Source: Nakaseomyces glabratus (taxonomy: Eukaryota; Ascomycota; Saccharomycetes; Saccharomycetales; Saccharomycetaceae). Taken from it: 64,000 nucleotides of DNA. The notes below the pieces were generated by a model. It had not been told where the DNA came from. It saw nothing but the letters and a program-made list of their open reading frames with translations, and ran no database searches. Shown one piece after another: positions 28,812 to 39,400 of this stretch. Made by a program: the position numbers and the translations under genes. The DNA is taken from NCBI RefSeq assembly GCF_010111755.1, contig NC_088956.1, forward strand, positions 248,001 through 312,000, read 5' to 3'. Position 1 is the stretch's first letter. The number at the start of each line of letters is the position of its first letter.

Positions 28812-30308
28812 CTACAGATATTTATTTAATTTTTGTATTTGCATGCTAGTATCTCTTACCCTAATATCTAAAGCTAAATCTTTAGGACATAATGGTCCTG
28901 CATGAGTCATTTGCTCTACCCATAATGGTGATAATTTCCATTCGAATGAAGAGAGAAATTCAGCAATTATGATCCTAGTAGAGACAAATACTAACTTCTC
29001 TCCCAAGCATGCCCTCTTTCCGCCATGAAAAGTGTTTAGGATGCAATTATTCTTAGTTGTTTTCCATGCTTTGTTGATAGTTTCTATATCCTTACCCCAC
29101 CTTGTAGGATCAAAAATATCGGAGGTATGACCCCAAAAATTAGAATCATGGCAAGTACTATAGTTATGATATCCGACATATGTATCCTTTGGTACTACTA
29201 TACCTGGGCCAAGCATACATCTCTTAGTAGTCTTCCGATTTATAATAACGCTTAATGGGGGATAATATCTTAGACATTCATATAGAAAAGAGTTCAATAA
29301 AGGTAACTCAGATAAATTATTTTCTTCATTATTGAGAATTTCGTTTCTAATATCTACTTGCCATGTGTCATGATATTTCCCCAGTAAGTATATTAGATTT
29401 GAAATAAATAATTGTGGATTTTCATGTCCAGCCACCAAAAGAATAACAATATTATCTGTTAATTGTTTATATGTCAATTCACCGTTATTGTAGGCTCTTA
29501 CTAGTGCAGAACCAGATGTATTTGCCTGCTCAAATTTATAGGTTTTTATTAGCTGCTTCTGTACCTTATCTACTAAGCTACTCCTAAAATTCTCAACATT
29601 CTGAAACGCTAATAATCTTGAGGGTATAGGCAACCTATCAAACATAGGGAAGTTAAGATAAAAGGGATCAAAAATTTGTTTCTTAATCTGTATTAGCTGC
29701 CTATGTAAAGAATTATTATCCTCATCTATTGCACCAAATTCGAATCCAAGTCCAACTCGACAGATATTATCTAGTGTCAATCTTTGTATATAAGGAATGA
29801 TCTTAAAATTGCAATGATACTTAAATGGCCTCATATCTTCTTTAATTAATTCACAAAACTTCATTGCATTTTTAAGCAATATGCCAATGTCAAAGTGCTG
29901 AAGACCATCTTTTATTGGCTTCCTATATTTTTGCCAGTTAACTCCATGGGCACTGATTACATTATCTCCAGTATAAGCTGCTAGAACACTGTACGGAATC
30001 TTTTGTTGGTTTCCACTTTTGGCAAAAGTGTCTTCATTTTTGAAGATGTTATTCAGAAATTCTGGGCGTGAAACCAAGATATTCCATCTAGAACCGAAAT
30101 AAAACTTCACAGCTCCATATTTTTCTAGCTTTTCCCTAATGTACAAGTTGTAGAACTGAACTTGATCAATATTATAATACTGAGGTATAAAAACTGAATA
30201 AAAAGGAATTGTTGGAATATTATTCGGAAACGAAATAGGTGGAAAACAGATGGTTAAAATCCAACATAGTACTAGACATATAAAGCCAAAAACCAGAATA
30301 TTTAGCAT
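28812..30308 (-). CDS. DIT2: Dit2, cytochrome P450 (CYP56) of dityrosine synthesis
   Basis: 498 residues from ATG 30308 (a GTG two codons upstream opens the frame). One N-terminal membrane anchor (residues 1-25) is followed by a full P450 fold. The ExxR motif is ECLR near residue 345. The haem loop is FHGGKRACLGEKL near 425-438 with the ligand Cys at about 433. The oxygen-binding helix is LLVAGHENPQ. In S. cerevisiae Dit2 (489 aa) oxidatively couples N-formyl-tyrosine to make LL-dityrosine for the outer spore wall. It is divergent from DIT1 over 1.36 kb, as in YDR402C-YDR403W. No motif is broken. Confidence 0.93.
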   Translation of the reverse strand: MLNILVFGFICLVLCWILTICFPPISFPNNIPTIPFYSVFIPQYYNIDQVQFYNLYIREKLEKYGAVKFYFGSRWNILVSRPEFLNNIFKNEDTFAKSGNQQKIPYSVLAAYTGDNVISAHGVNWQKYRKPIKDGLQHFDIGILLKNAMKFCELIKEDMRPFKYHCNFKIIPYIQRLTLDNICRVGLGFEFGAIDEDNNSLHRQLIQIKKQIFDPFYLNFPMFDRLPIPSRLLAFQNVENFRSSLVDKVQKQLIKTYKFEQANTSGSALVRAYNNGELTYKQLTDNIVILLVAGHENPQLFISNLIYLLGKYHDTWQVDIRNEILNNEENNLSELPLLNSFLYECLRYYPPLSVIINRKTTKRCMLGPGIVVPKDTYVGYHNYSTCHDSNFWGHTSDIFDPTRWGKDIETINKAWKTTKNNCILNTFHGGKRACLGEKLVFVSTRIIIAEFLSSFEWKLSPLWVEQMTHAGPLCPKDLALDIRVRDTSMQIQKLNKYL

Positions 30309-31672
30309 TGCCACTGGTGTATTATACGTATCAGAGAAATTATATCAACAAGACAATATGGAATAGTCTATATTTATAGCTTCTGTTGAGATGGCCAAAA
30401 TTACAATAACGTCAAATAGCTATTTTTCCATTAATGAACCAGTTACTAAAATGACCTTAACACATTTGTTTCTAAGTAGAAATATAGAAAATTAACTGAA
30501 TATATCAAAGGAAGATGACGTCCGATCAAATTGAACAAGCGCTATTTGTTAAGAAATTACGGACACTTGCCATGTTTTAATCCCACTTGAGTGAAATTCA
30601 TACACCTCCCCCCCAATCTAATAAACCTTAATTTTCCTAAAAAATCACATTTGGTTTGCAATCAGCTGTATTATTTTAGGATACATTTTTGTTTGAAGAT
30701 TATCACTCCGCATAAAACTGATGAGGTTAAATCAATTATGCATTGTCGTCCAAACATAATTACGTCATTATATAAACTTTCTAGGCATCTTTGTACCTTT
30801 ATTTTCAATTATACCGTAAATCACTTTGTTTTGAGAATTTCTACTAATCAAGATTTGTAGTTAACCAGAAAGGGTAAAGTTACCCTGGACTGTCAAACTT
30901 GCTGGATTTAGAAGCACAAGATATAATTCGTCTTGTGAGTATAGTTCCTTAAATTTATTCATCAGGAACAAATTTTTTAAGGCTCATATAATTACATTCT
31001 TAGCTTACTATACATCCAGGAGGAACCCTCAGCCATTAATCTGTGAGGACAAGTGATCTGAACAATCGCGTAGCAGATGTCTAGCTTTATTGCACATAAT
31101 TCCACTACATAGCCAACCTCAGAAAATAATAAAAATATGAGATTTACAATAAGTATATGAAGGTCTAAAGTATATTTCTCCTAATAAGAGCATCCAAATA
31201 AAAAGTGAGGAGTTGAGAATTGAACTATTTCAATGATGTATGACTTGGAGACATTTATTAGTTATCTTGATTTGGAAAAAAAACCCTCTTTAAGTGTAAA
31301 CTACTATCCCAATCAGGCTAGTCAATCACCAGCAATGACACTACTGTCCATTTCTAAGCTGAACACCTCTTCTAATGAAGTAAAATTTGCTTTCTTTTAT
31401 TATTTTTTTTATGTATGAACGTAGCATCATCAATCAGAGTTACTGATATTGACCTACCACAACTACTATGCGTTAAAATTTAATGAAGATACACTGTAAA
31501 TTATACAAAATGAAAGACATATAAAAATCATGCAAAAGTTGATAATTTCAATAGTTCTTATCAAAGTTTCAATGCTTTGATATTTATTATTATTTTTTTT
31601 TTTATTAGACTAATCACCAAGACGAACCATATCTACATCTAGGCTTAGTTCATAGTAATTAATCAAAATAAT
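30309..31672. other. Divergent DIT2/DIT1 intergenic region
   Basis: 1364 bp shared by the two dityrosine genes. In S. cerevisiae this interval holds a mid-sporulation element and a negative region. I could not find a clear MSE (core CRCAAAW) here. A perfect inverted pair AGGGTAA/TTACCCT lies at 30871-30886. A 61-codon ATG frame at 31233-31418 is probably accidental. Confidence 0.5.
30871..30886. repeat. Inverted pair AGGGTAA-AG-TTACCCT
   Basis: Two 7-bp arms with a 2-bp spacer, a perfect dyad apart from the spacer. TTACCC is the core of the Reb1 site (TTACCCG), here ending in T rather than G. It is 563 bp from DIT2 and 786 bp from DIT1 starts. Confidence 0.6.
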
Positions 31673-33238
31673 ATGACACTAGGCAGTTCTATTGATATAG
31701 CTTCAACACCCAAGGGTGATTCAGAAACCGAAAGTAACCATTCCACCTTTAACAAAATAATTGCAATATATACCAGGGATTTCTATGGAAAACTATATGC
31801 GATTGAAATAAAAAAGGAATGTACAATCGAGCGCGAATGGCAAGAGTTCTACGAATTATTTGCCTGCTTAGACGGTAAATCTTCCATGATTACCAACGAT
31901 GTCATTGAATTTCACATCTCGAAAGAGCTAGCAAAGAGGTATATTCATGATCTTCAAACGCCAATAAAAATTAGTGAGTACCAAAAAGAAGGCGAGCAGC
32001 AAATTAGAGGTTGTGTTTCAAAAGTCGAAGTTGCTTCCGCATTTAATGATTGGTTTATATATCATGTTCTAGATGGATGCCGCTTAGAAAATAACTCATT
32101 TCCTCTAATCAGCCATGACATTAAATATGATGAGATGTTTACTTCTTTCTTCGAGCAGCAGCTTAAGAACTCTGTTGTTGATGAGAAATGGTATGAAACA
32201 GGTAGAGAATACTTTAAATCTCGTGTTAGGTATTTTACACAAAGATACAGACGTATTGAGTGTATTTTACCAGCATTTCCTTGTAAGTCGTCAAATAAAA
32301 ACAAGGTCTTTTCAACAATCCCCGACAAGGGAGAAGAATTAGCATTGAAAAGACTAATATTTGCGACACAGCAGGTACGCTCCTTCTATCCACCTGGAAT
32401 GAAAGTTTGGATTGTTAGTGATGGCCATGTGTTTTCTGATTGTATTGGAGTCGATGATGAAGTGGTATCAGAGTATACTTCACAATTGCATACCCTGTAC
32501 AAAAACTTGTCGGCACAAGAACCAGATGCAATTGGATTTTGTGGGTTAAAAGAATTGCTTTTTGAAGGTAAATCTGCTAAACTATTTAAATCTGAATGGG
32601 TTGCCGAGGTTGAAATGGAACATCATACGGGAACTAACATTTGCAAATACTCTGATTTGTGCAGACAAATTCTGATGTGCGGCTGTGATACAGATGCCGG
32701 GCTGTTAAAAAAACAAATTTCAACTCCAGGCCACCCTAGACTGTTTTTGTTTAGAGGATTCTCAAAGTTCATGATGGAAGATTTAGCGCTATTACCATAT
32801 TTCCAAAACTCGTCTAGAAAAGCATTCAAAAAAACAATTTCTAAAATTGCCTTCAACATGATTAAAAGAAACGACGCCTATTCCAATTTAGTAGAATTGG
32901 TTTTTCCAAATCATCTGAGAATTTCGATCCATGCTCACGTAAATAGCGGCCCCAAATTTGGTATCAAGGTGATTGCTCCTGAACAATGCCGCACTATTAA
33001 GAGCTTGGAAAACATAGATGAACCCAAATTCGAAGATCTACTACACATTCCAACACCCTGGCATAATTGCATTGTCAAGATAGAAAAAGACTATGATAAT
33101 GGGAATGAACTGTATATGATCAAGTCAAAAATTATAAAGGATGTTATCGATCAGGGCAAGTACGTCGGATATTGGGAACCGGGAAACATAGAAAAAGGGA
33201 AAGGAGGGCATTTCATTCTGAGAAAGACAAAACCATAA
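31673..33238 (+). CDS. DIT1: Dit1, N-formyltyrosine-forming enzyme of dityrosine synthesis
   Basis: 521 residues (536 in S. cerevisiae). It belongs to the pyoverdine/dityrosine biosynthesis family: the region from about residue 195 onward has ILPAFPCKSSNKNKVFSTIPDKGEELAL, then PPGMKVWIVSDGHVFSDCIGVDDE, and later VNSGPKFGIKVI and TPWHNCIVK. Dit1 acts first in sporulating cells, modifying L-tyrosine to the formylated precursor that Dit2 cross-links. The frame is intact, with no stops. It is divergent from DIT2 and convergent with RPB7, matching YDR402C-YDR404C. Confidence 0.92.
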   Translation: MTLGSSIDIASTPKGDSETESNHSTFNKIIAIYTRDFYGKLYAIEIKKECTIEREWQEFYELFACLDGKSSMITNDVIEFHISKELAKRYIHDLQTPIKISEYQKEGEQQIRGCVSKVEVASAFNDWFIYHVLDGCRLENNSFPLISHDIKYDEMFTSFFEQQLKNSVVDEKWYETGREYFKSRVRYFTQRYRRIECILPAFPCKSSNKNKVFSTIPDKGEELALKRLIFATQQVRSFYPPGMKVWIVSDGHVFSDCIGVDDEVVSEYTSQLHTLYKNLSAQEPDAIGFCGLKELLFEGKSAKLFKSEWVAEVEMEHHTGTNICKYSDLCRQILMCGCDTDAGLLKKQISTPGHPRLFLFRGFSKFMMEDLALLPYFQNSSRKAFKKTISKIAFNMIKRNDAYSNLVELVFPNHLRISIHAHVNSGPKFGIKVIAPEQCRTIKSLENIDEPKFEDLLHIPTPWHNCIVKIEKDYDNGNELYMIKSKIIKDVIDQGKYVGYWEPGNIEKGKGGHFILRKTKP

Positions 33239-33901
33239 ATACTAAAACTTTGAATAATCAAAGTCGGAAATGATAGTTTCCCTTGAGCTTTCTTTCTAGA
33301 GATTTTTCATTAACGTCTCCACCAAATGTTACACATATTAATTTTAGTTCTTTGCTGGCACCTAAAAATTGTTTGTTCATTTCATAGTATAATTTATGCT
33401 GCTAAATTCTCAACTGCCTATTTTTCCAAGTGAATGCCAAATGTAACGCAGTGTCAAATTCTGTTCTAGATTAACTTTGTTCCTAATAGTAAATCTCATT
33501 CTAAGAATTATCGTTGTATGACAAGTCAACTTGTTTAACAATTACATGAGCTTATTGACAAATAGGTTGAGTAATAATCGTTATATTAAAAATGATAATA
33601 TCATGAGCATAATCTTTATAAATCCTCTATAAGCCTTCAAAAAATATATCGCAACTCTTTCTATAGCGCATGTAGTATAAAATTGTGACTCTATGCGAGC
33701 CAGCTTTTGTGATAGATAAAGTAATCTTTTGCATGACATTTAAGTCGTTTATTAATGCTTCTAATGTACAGCGTACTTTTTTTTAACATTTCTCTATAAT
33801 CTTAAAGAAACATAGGACCAAAAAGAACAAAACCAGTGATATAATGTTTTTGAGGGCTAAAATTACAGTGTTGTTATTTACTATTCGATTAATATTATTC
33901 T
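33239..33901. other. Convergent DIT1/RPB7 3' intergenic region
   Basis: 663 bp of AT-rich sequence between two stop codons. I see no gene, tRNA or repeat in it. It is long for a convergent gap. Confidence 0.5.
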
Positions 33902-34417
33902 TCAGATTGCACCTAGATAATCTTCCTTAATACTACCAATTGCGTGAATGGAGCTAACCTGACTGATACAACCTTCAATTTTCACTCTAATTCTTGACTT
34001 TATGGTGATGATATCTTCCGAACTTTGGTATGATGGTGGATTTGAACCAGCGTTAAAAGTTAAGTCCTGTGGCATTAAATGCTTTGTGACAAACACCTTC
34101 ATTGGCCCTACCTGTACTTCAAACCCGTGTTGTGAACATGACACCACGGTACCATCTACTACTTCACCTTTGAATGGCTTGAAAACGACGGCACGGTACT
34201 TTACGTTAAACTCTGCTGACCCATCAGTAGGTAATATTCTACCACGCTCAATCTCTATATTGTCATAGTCCAGCACACACAAAATGTAACCGAACTTACC
34301 TGTACAGGAACCTTCCACTTCTTGTAGCAGCTTAGTCTTGATGTACTGCTTCATTCGTGGACCAAAGAAAGAAGGATGCAGAGTGACATTCAGCGATAGA
34401 TCCTTGATAAAAAACAT
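33902..34417 (-). CDS. RPB7: Rpb7, RNA polymerase II stalk subunit
   Basis: 171 residues, identical in length to S. cerevisiae Rpb7. It starts MFFIKDLSLNVTLHPSFFGP, the family's N-terminal RNP-like tip domain. The second half (residues about 80-171) is the S1/OB fold with VVDGTVVSCSQHGFEVQVGPMKVFV. With Rpb4 it forms the stalk of RNA polymerase II, contacting nascent RNA and aiding initiation, export and decay. Divergent from MRP20 as in YDR404C-YDR405W. Confidence 0.97.
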   Translation of the reverse strand: MFFIKDLSLNVTLHPSFFGPRMKQYIKTKLLQEVEGSCTGKFGYILCVLDYDNIEIERGRILPTDGSAEFNVKYRAVVFKPFKGEVVDGTVVSCSQHGFEVQVGPMKVFVTKHLMPQDLTFNAGSNPPSYQSSEDIITIKSRIRVKIEGCISQVSSIHAIGSIKEDYLGAI

Positions 34418-35062
34418 ATTGTAATTGAAGTTGTATTATATTAGGGAATGATCGTTGTCGCTATCGTTATCGGTATCAGTAGCGGGCTGGGATCGGAGTG
34501 TGAACTAGTAACAAAATCTCAATAGCTATAATAGAACACACACAAAAAAAAGACTAAGCTCTGTGTACCTCCAGTGTATATGTTTGAAATTGCTAAACCA
34601 CCTGAACTCAATTGCAAAACCACAAAGCAAAGCTACCAGTTGAATAGCATTAGTGAAGCCTTTGACATGCAATTTTAGTCTATGTTTCGTTATTTTTTCA
34701 GCATTTGGTAGAGAGTCGAAAGAGCCCAAGAATTTTACGTACGAGATGACATAACTGGGGGTTTGAGTTCAATGAAATTCTCACGTCGAGATAATCGCAT
34801 GCTCAGTTGGTAAGAGCAATAGCAACATATGGGGATAGTCCAACTGTGCATCGTGTGGAACCCAGATAGTACCCCAGAGAAAGGTGGCATTGTGTATTTT
34901 AGACAAGTAAAGCGATACTAGGACTAAATCACTCGAGATAGACCTACTTTAGATAAGGCCGATAGAGATTGTCATCGGTAGCAGTGCTTAAAGTTGAACG
35001 TTAAGGTAAGAGTTTGTCCCTAGTCAGAAGAGACAATAAGACATATATAACACGTTTAAGAC
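34418..35062. other. Divergent RPB7/MRP20 promoter region
   Basis: 645 bp. Near RPB7, TATCG-type short repeats occur (about 34445-34480). At 34801-34817 a tRNA D-arm-like sequence occurs, but no acceptor, anticodon or T arm fits. No gene called. Confidence 0.5.
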
Positions 35063-35677
35063 ATGCCTAGACTGGTCGGTAAGTCAGTTAGTGATCACAT
35101 TTTGGGTCTTGCCCAGAAAGGTATTGAAGAGAACGCAGCGCATTTCAAAGTTGGTGGTAAGAAGCTATACTTCCCCAAAGCGCGGGTGATCCTGTTACGC
35201 CCCAATGCCAAGCACACACCATACCAGGCCAAGTTCATTGTGCCCAAATCCTTCAACAAGCTTGACCTAAGAGACTACTTGTTCCATGTGTATGGTCTGC
35301 GGGCCATGAACGTGACCACACAACTTTTGCACGGCAGGTACGAGCGTGCGGGTAACATTGCGTCTCCTAGGTACCGCGGACCGCAGATCAAGAAGATGAC
35401 AATTGACATGAACGAGCCATTTATCTGGCCCGAGGAAGACACAGAAAACAGTCTATGGGACCACAAGTTTGCACAAGAGCTGAACAAGTACCGTGAAGAA
35501 ACGATGATGAAGCTGGGCAGCGACAAGCTGAAGCCCCACAAGGCGTTTGACGGTGCGCTGGGTCCGTTCAACGACAACATGATAGCACAACCGTTCATTC
35601 CAAAACAACTGAAGAGGCGGATGTTGAACCAGAAACCACAAGACCCAGACTACTTAAAGATAAACCAGTTCTTGTAA
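35063..35677 (+). CDS. MRP20: Mitochondrial large-subunit ribosomal protein uL23m (Mrp20)
   Basis: 204 residues. The core [40 protein letters not shown] followed by [14 protein letters not shown] is the uL23 fold (residues about 28-95), which lines the polypeptide exit of the mitochondrial ribosome. The C-terminal extension ends [14 protein letters not shown]. cerevisiae Mrp20 is about 263 aa, so this is shorter. I see no strong mitochondrial presequence, only the N-terminal [14 protein letters not shown]. The gene is much richer in GC (roughly 55% in sampled lines) than most of the window, a property shared with the 5' part of PDH1. Neighbours match YDR404C-YDR406W. Confidence 0.92.
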   Translation: MPRLVGKSVSDHILGLAQKGIEENAAHFKVGGKKLYFPKARVILLRPNAKHTPYQAKFIVPKSFNKLDLRDYLFHVYGLRAMNVTTQLLHGRYERAGNIASPRYRGPQIKKMTIDMNEPFIWPEEDTENSLWDHKFAQELNKYREETMMKLGSDKLKPHKAFDGALGPFNDNMIAQPFIPKQLKRRMLNQKPQDPDYLKINQFL

Positions 35678-35878
35678 ATAAATTTGAACTATCCCAATAC
35701 CAGAGCCCCTTGTATAAATGTAAATACTCAAGAAATTAAAGACGTCATTTCAAAAACGCTGATCTACGCTAATTAATATATTATATTAACACATTTTCCA
35801 GGCTTCTTATAATTTAATTAGTATTATTGCACAGCAGCAACGGAGTATCCCTATAGATCAACCACGGAATAGTGGATC

Positions 35879-35889
35879 TTCCGTGGAAT
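35879..35889 (+). promoter_or_regulatory. Pdr1-type PDRE (TCCGTGGA) of PDH1
   Basis: TTCCGTGGAAT contains TCCGTGGA, a full match to TCCRYGGA, the pleiotropic drug response element bound by Pdr1. It is about 550 bp upstream of the PDH1 ATG and is the mirror half of the site at 35914. Confidence 0.85.
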
Positions 35890-35913
35890 ATCCATCACAA
35901 CACTGCACACAGA

Positions 35914-35924
35914 ATTCCACGGAA
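35914..35924 (+). promoter_or_regulatory. Second PDRE (TCCACGGA) of PDH1
   Basis: ATTCCACGGAA contains TCCACGGA. It is the exact reverse complement of the 11 bp at 35879-35889, with centres 35 bp apart. Together the two could recruit two Pdr1 dimers. A weaker ACCACGGA is at 35861-35868. Confidence 0.85.
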
Positions 35925-35935
35925 ACCATTGCCTG

Positions 35936-35980
35936 TTTTGCACTTTTGCACTTTGCACTCTGCACTTTGCACTCTGCATT
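35936..35980 (+). repeat. Short tandem repeat of TTTGCAC/TCTGCAC heptamers
   Basis: Six copies of TGCAC or TGCAT recur at 8, 7, 7, 7 and 7 bp spacing, alternating TTTGCAC and TCTGCAC. It lies 11 bp after the second PDRE. Likely a slippage repeat. Confidence 0.8.
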
Positions 35981-36313
35981 TGAGGAACGTATTAACGTTG
36001 GTTTCTCACCCACAACCTCGAGGTCTACTAAGGGGTGGCATAGTCTCCCCCCCACACTATTTATATGCCTAGACAATGGCGTACAGTCAGCATACCTCAC
36101 GGAGCCGTTAGGAACTTTTTTCTTTTTCATTGTTTTGGCTCTGTGGGAAGAAGGGGGGCATCACAGCATTCCGGGGGGGATGGCCGCCCCATTGCTGTAG
36201 TGTGTGCTGCCAGGAAGGCATTGTTCTGTCTTTAAGACCTCTATCTTGCACTTCACCCCCCCCTTGCAACAGCCCTCAAAAACTATATTAGCTACTACGT
36301 CAATGGCAATTGG

Positions 36314-36321
36314 TATATATA
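36314..36321 (+). promoter_or_regulatory. TATA box of PDH1
   Basis: TATATATA 116 bp upstream of the PDH1 ATG, a normal distance for an inducible yeast promoter. Confidence 0.6.
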
Positions 36322-36436
36322 CTGGAACGTTTATAAGGTTTGTTGGGTGTATTAGGTTGGGAAGTAGGGAACACCACTCAGCTCACCTCAGTAAAACAAA
36401 TTATTACAACATAACAAATAGCAAAATAATATAGTG

Positions 36437-39400
36437 ATGAACACACCCGATGACTCTAGTGTCTCGAGTGTAGACTCGCATCAGCCCTATATGGGTTTTG
36501 ATGACAACGTCGAGAAACGTATACGGGAGCTCGCCCGGTCGCTGACCCAGCAGAGCTTAACGTCGTCAAACCGGTCCGTAAACAAAGAGGCCCCCGCAGA
36601 TGGCAGCGCGCCATTGGACAGAGTCTCAACGCGGGCGTCCTCCATTTTCAGCGCGGACTTTAAAGGTGTCAACCCTGTCTTTTCGGACGAGGAGGAAGAC
36701 GACTACGATGCCCGTCTGGACCCCAACAGCGATGAGTTCTCCAGTAAAGCGTGGGTCCAGAACATGGCCAAGATCACAACTGGGGACCCGGAGTTCTACA
36801 AGCCGTACTCGATCGGGTGCTGCTGGAAGGACCTGAGCGCCTCTGGTGAGTCCGCCGATGTGTCATACCAGAGCACTTTCCTGAACCTGCCCGTGAAGCT
36901 GCTAAACGCCGTCTGGCGTAAGGCGAGACCCGCCAGAGAGAGCGATACATTCCGCATCCTGAAGCCCATGGACGGGCTGTTGAAGCCCGGTGAGCTGCTT
37001 GTGGTGCTGGGCAGACCCGGTTCCGGTTGTACCACGCTGCTGAAGTCCATCTCCTCGACCACGCACGGGTTCCAGATTAGCAAGGACTCCGTGATCTCCT
37101 ACAATGGCCTGACGCCCAACGAGATCAAGAAGCACTACCGTGGTGAAGTTGTGTACAACGCCGAGGCAGATATCCACCTGCCCCACCTGACGGTATACCA
37201 GACATTGGTCACTGTGGCCAGGTTGAAGACCCCACAGAACCGTGTCAAAGGTGTCACCAGAGAGGACTTCGCCAACCATGTAACAGATGTCGCTATGGCC
37301 ACCTACGGTCTTTCCCACACAAGGGACACAAAGGTCGGTAATGACCTGGTCAGAGGTGTCTCCGGTGGTGAGCGTAAGCGTGTGTCTATCGCTGAAGTGT
37401 GGATCTGTGGCTCAAAGTTCCAATGCTGGGATAACGCTACGAGAGGTCTCGACTCTGCCACTGCGCTGGAATTCGTAAGAGCTCTGAAGACACAGGCACA
37501 CATTGCAAAAAATGTGGCCACCGTGGCTATCTACCAGTGTTCGCAAGACGCCTACAATCTCTTCAACAAAGTATCCGTGCTTTATGAAGGCTACCAGATT
37601 TATTTTGGTGACGCCCAGCACGCAAAGGTATACTTCCAGAAGATGGGTTACTTCTGTCCTAAGAGACAGACCATCCCTGACTTCTTGACTTCGATCACTT
37701 CACCTGCAGAGAGAAGAATAAACAAGGAGTACTTGGATAAAGGCATTAAAGTGCCACAGACGCCATTGGATATGGTTGAGTACTGGCACAACTCCGAGGA
37801 ATATAAGCAACTAAGAGAAGAGATAGACGAAACACTGGCACATCAATCAGAAGATGATAAAGAAGAAATTAAAGAAGCCCACATCGCTAAGCAATCAAAG
37901 AGAGCTAGACCCTCATCCCCATATGTGGTAAGCTACATGATGCAAGTCAAGTATATTCTCATAAGAAATTTCTGGAGAATTAAAAATAGTGCAAGTGTCA
38001 CGTTATTCCAAGTCTTCGGTAATTCAGCAATGGCCTTCATTCTGGGATCTATGTTCTACAAAATTCAAAAGGGTTCTTCTGCTGACACTTTCTATTTCAG
38101 AGGTGCAGCCATGTTCTTTGCCATCTTGTTTAATGCTTTCTCCTCTTTGCTGGAAATTTTCTCTTTATATGAGGCAAGACCAATCACCGAAAAACACAGA
38201 ACATATTCTCTATACCACCCAAGTGCTGACGCTTTTGCATCTGTTATATCTGAAATCCCACCAAAGATTGTTACAGCTATTCTTTTCAATATCATCTTCT
38301 ATTTCCTGGTGAACTTCAGAAGAGATGCTGGTAGATTCTTCTTCTATTTCCTAATCAATGTTATCGCTGTTTTTGCCATGTCCCATCTTTTCAGATGTGT
38401 TGGGTCTTTAACAAAGACTTTACAAGAGGCCATGGTACCTGCATCGATGTTATTGTTGGCGCTATCAATGTATACTGGTTTTGCTATTCCTCGGACAAAG
38501 ATGTTAGGTTGGTCAAAATGGATCTGGTACATCAACCCTCTTGCATACCTATTTGAATCTTTGATGGTCAATGAATTCCATGATCGTAGATTCCCATGTA
38601 ACACTTATATTCCCAGAGGCGGGGCATATAACGATGTTACAGGTACCGAAAGAGTATGTGCATCCGTTGGTGCAAGACCTGGTAATGATTATGTTCTTGG
38701 TGATGACTTCTTGAAGGAGAGTTACGATTACGAAAATAAACACAAGTGGCGTGGGTTCGGTGTTGGTATGGCCTATGTTATCTTCTTCTTCTTTGTGTAC
38801 TTAATTCTGTGTGAGTTCAATGAAGGTGCTAAACAGAAAGGTGAAATGCTAGTTTTCCCTCATAGCGTTGTTAAGCGTATGAAGAAGGAGGGTAAAATTC
38901 GTGACAAGACGAAGATGCACACAGACAAGAATGATATCGAGAACAACTCCGAATCTATAACCTCCAATGCGACCAACGAAAAAAACATGCTACAAGATAC
39001 ATATGATGAAAATGCTGATTCTGAGTCCATTACCAGTGGAAGTAGAGGTGGTAGCCCTCAAGTTGGTTTATCTAAATCAGAAGCAATCTTTCATTGGCAA
39101 AATCTGTGTTATGATGTACCAATCAAGACAGAGGTAAGAAGAATCTTGAACAATGTCGATGGTTGGGTTAAACCAGGTACACTAACTGCTTTAATGGGTG
39201 CATCCGGTGCAGGTAAAACAACATTATTGGATTGTTTGGCTGAAAGAACTACAATGGGTGTTATTACAGGTGATGTTATGGTTAATGGTAGACCAAGAGA
39301 TACTTCATTTTCAAGATCTATTGGTTATTGTCAGCAACAAGATTTACATTTGAAAACTGCAACGGTAAGAGAATCGCTAAGATTTTCAGCTTACTTGAGA

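Larger units (their letters stand above)
35678..36436. other. PDH1 promoter region
   Basis: 759 bp upstream of the PDR-family transporter. Holds two exact PDREs in inverted arrangement (35879-35924), a near-match at 35861-35868, a TGCACTT-type heptamer repeat (35936-35980), runs of C (36050-36056 and about 36255-36264) and a TATA box at 36314-36321. Plus-strand frames here are accidental. Confidence 0.7.

Noticed and set aside
31233..31418. 61-codon ATG frame in the DIT2/DIT1 intergenic region
   Set aside because: Low complexity Ser/Leu/Phe composition, no family likeness, and no counterpart in the matching S. cerevisiae interval apart from dubious ORFs.
34792..34870. Possible tRNA: GCTCAGTTGGTAAGAGC at 34801-34817 looks like a D arm
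   Set aside because: No acceptor stem pair, no anticodon stem and no T arm (no GGTTCRA) follow at tRNA distances.
35872..36200. Plus-strand frames up to 105 codons in the PDH1 promoter, and an opposite 90-codon frame
   Set aside because: They run through PDREs and the TGCACTT repeat, so their peptides are repeat translations. No start or homology support.
37303..37688. Many alternative frames on both strands across the 5' part of PDH1
   Set aside because: They are shadows of the GC-rich transporter coding sequence, which alone has full family motifs.
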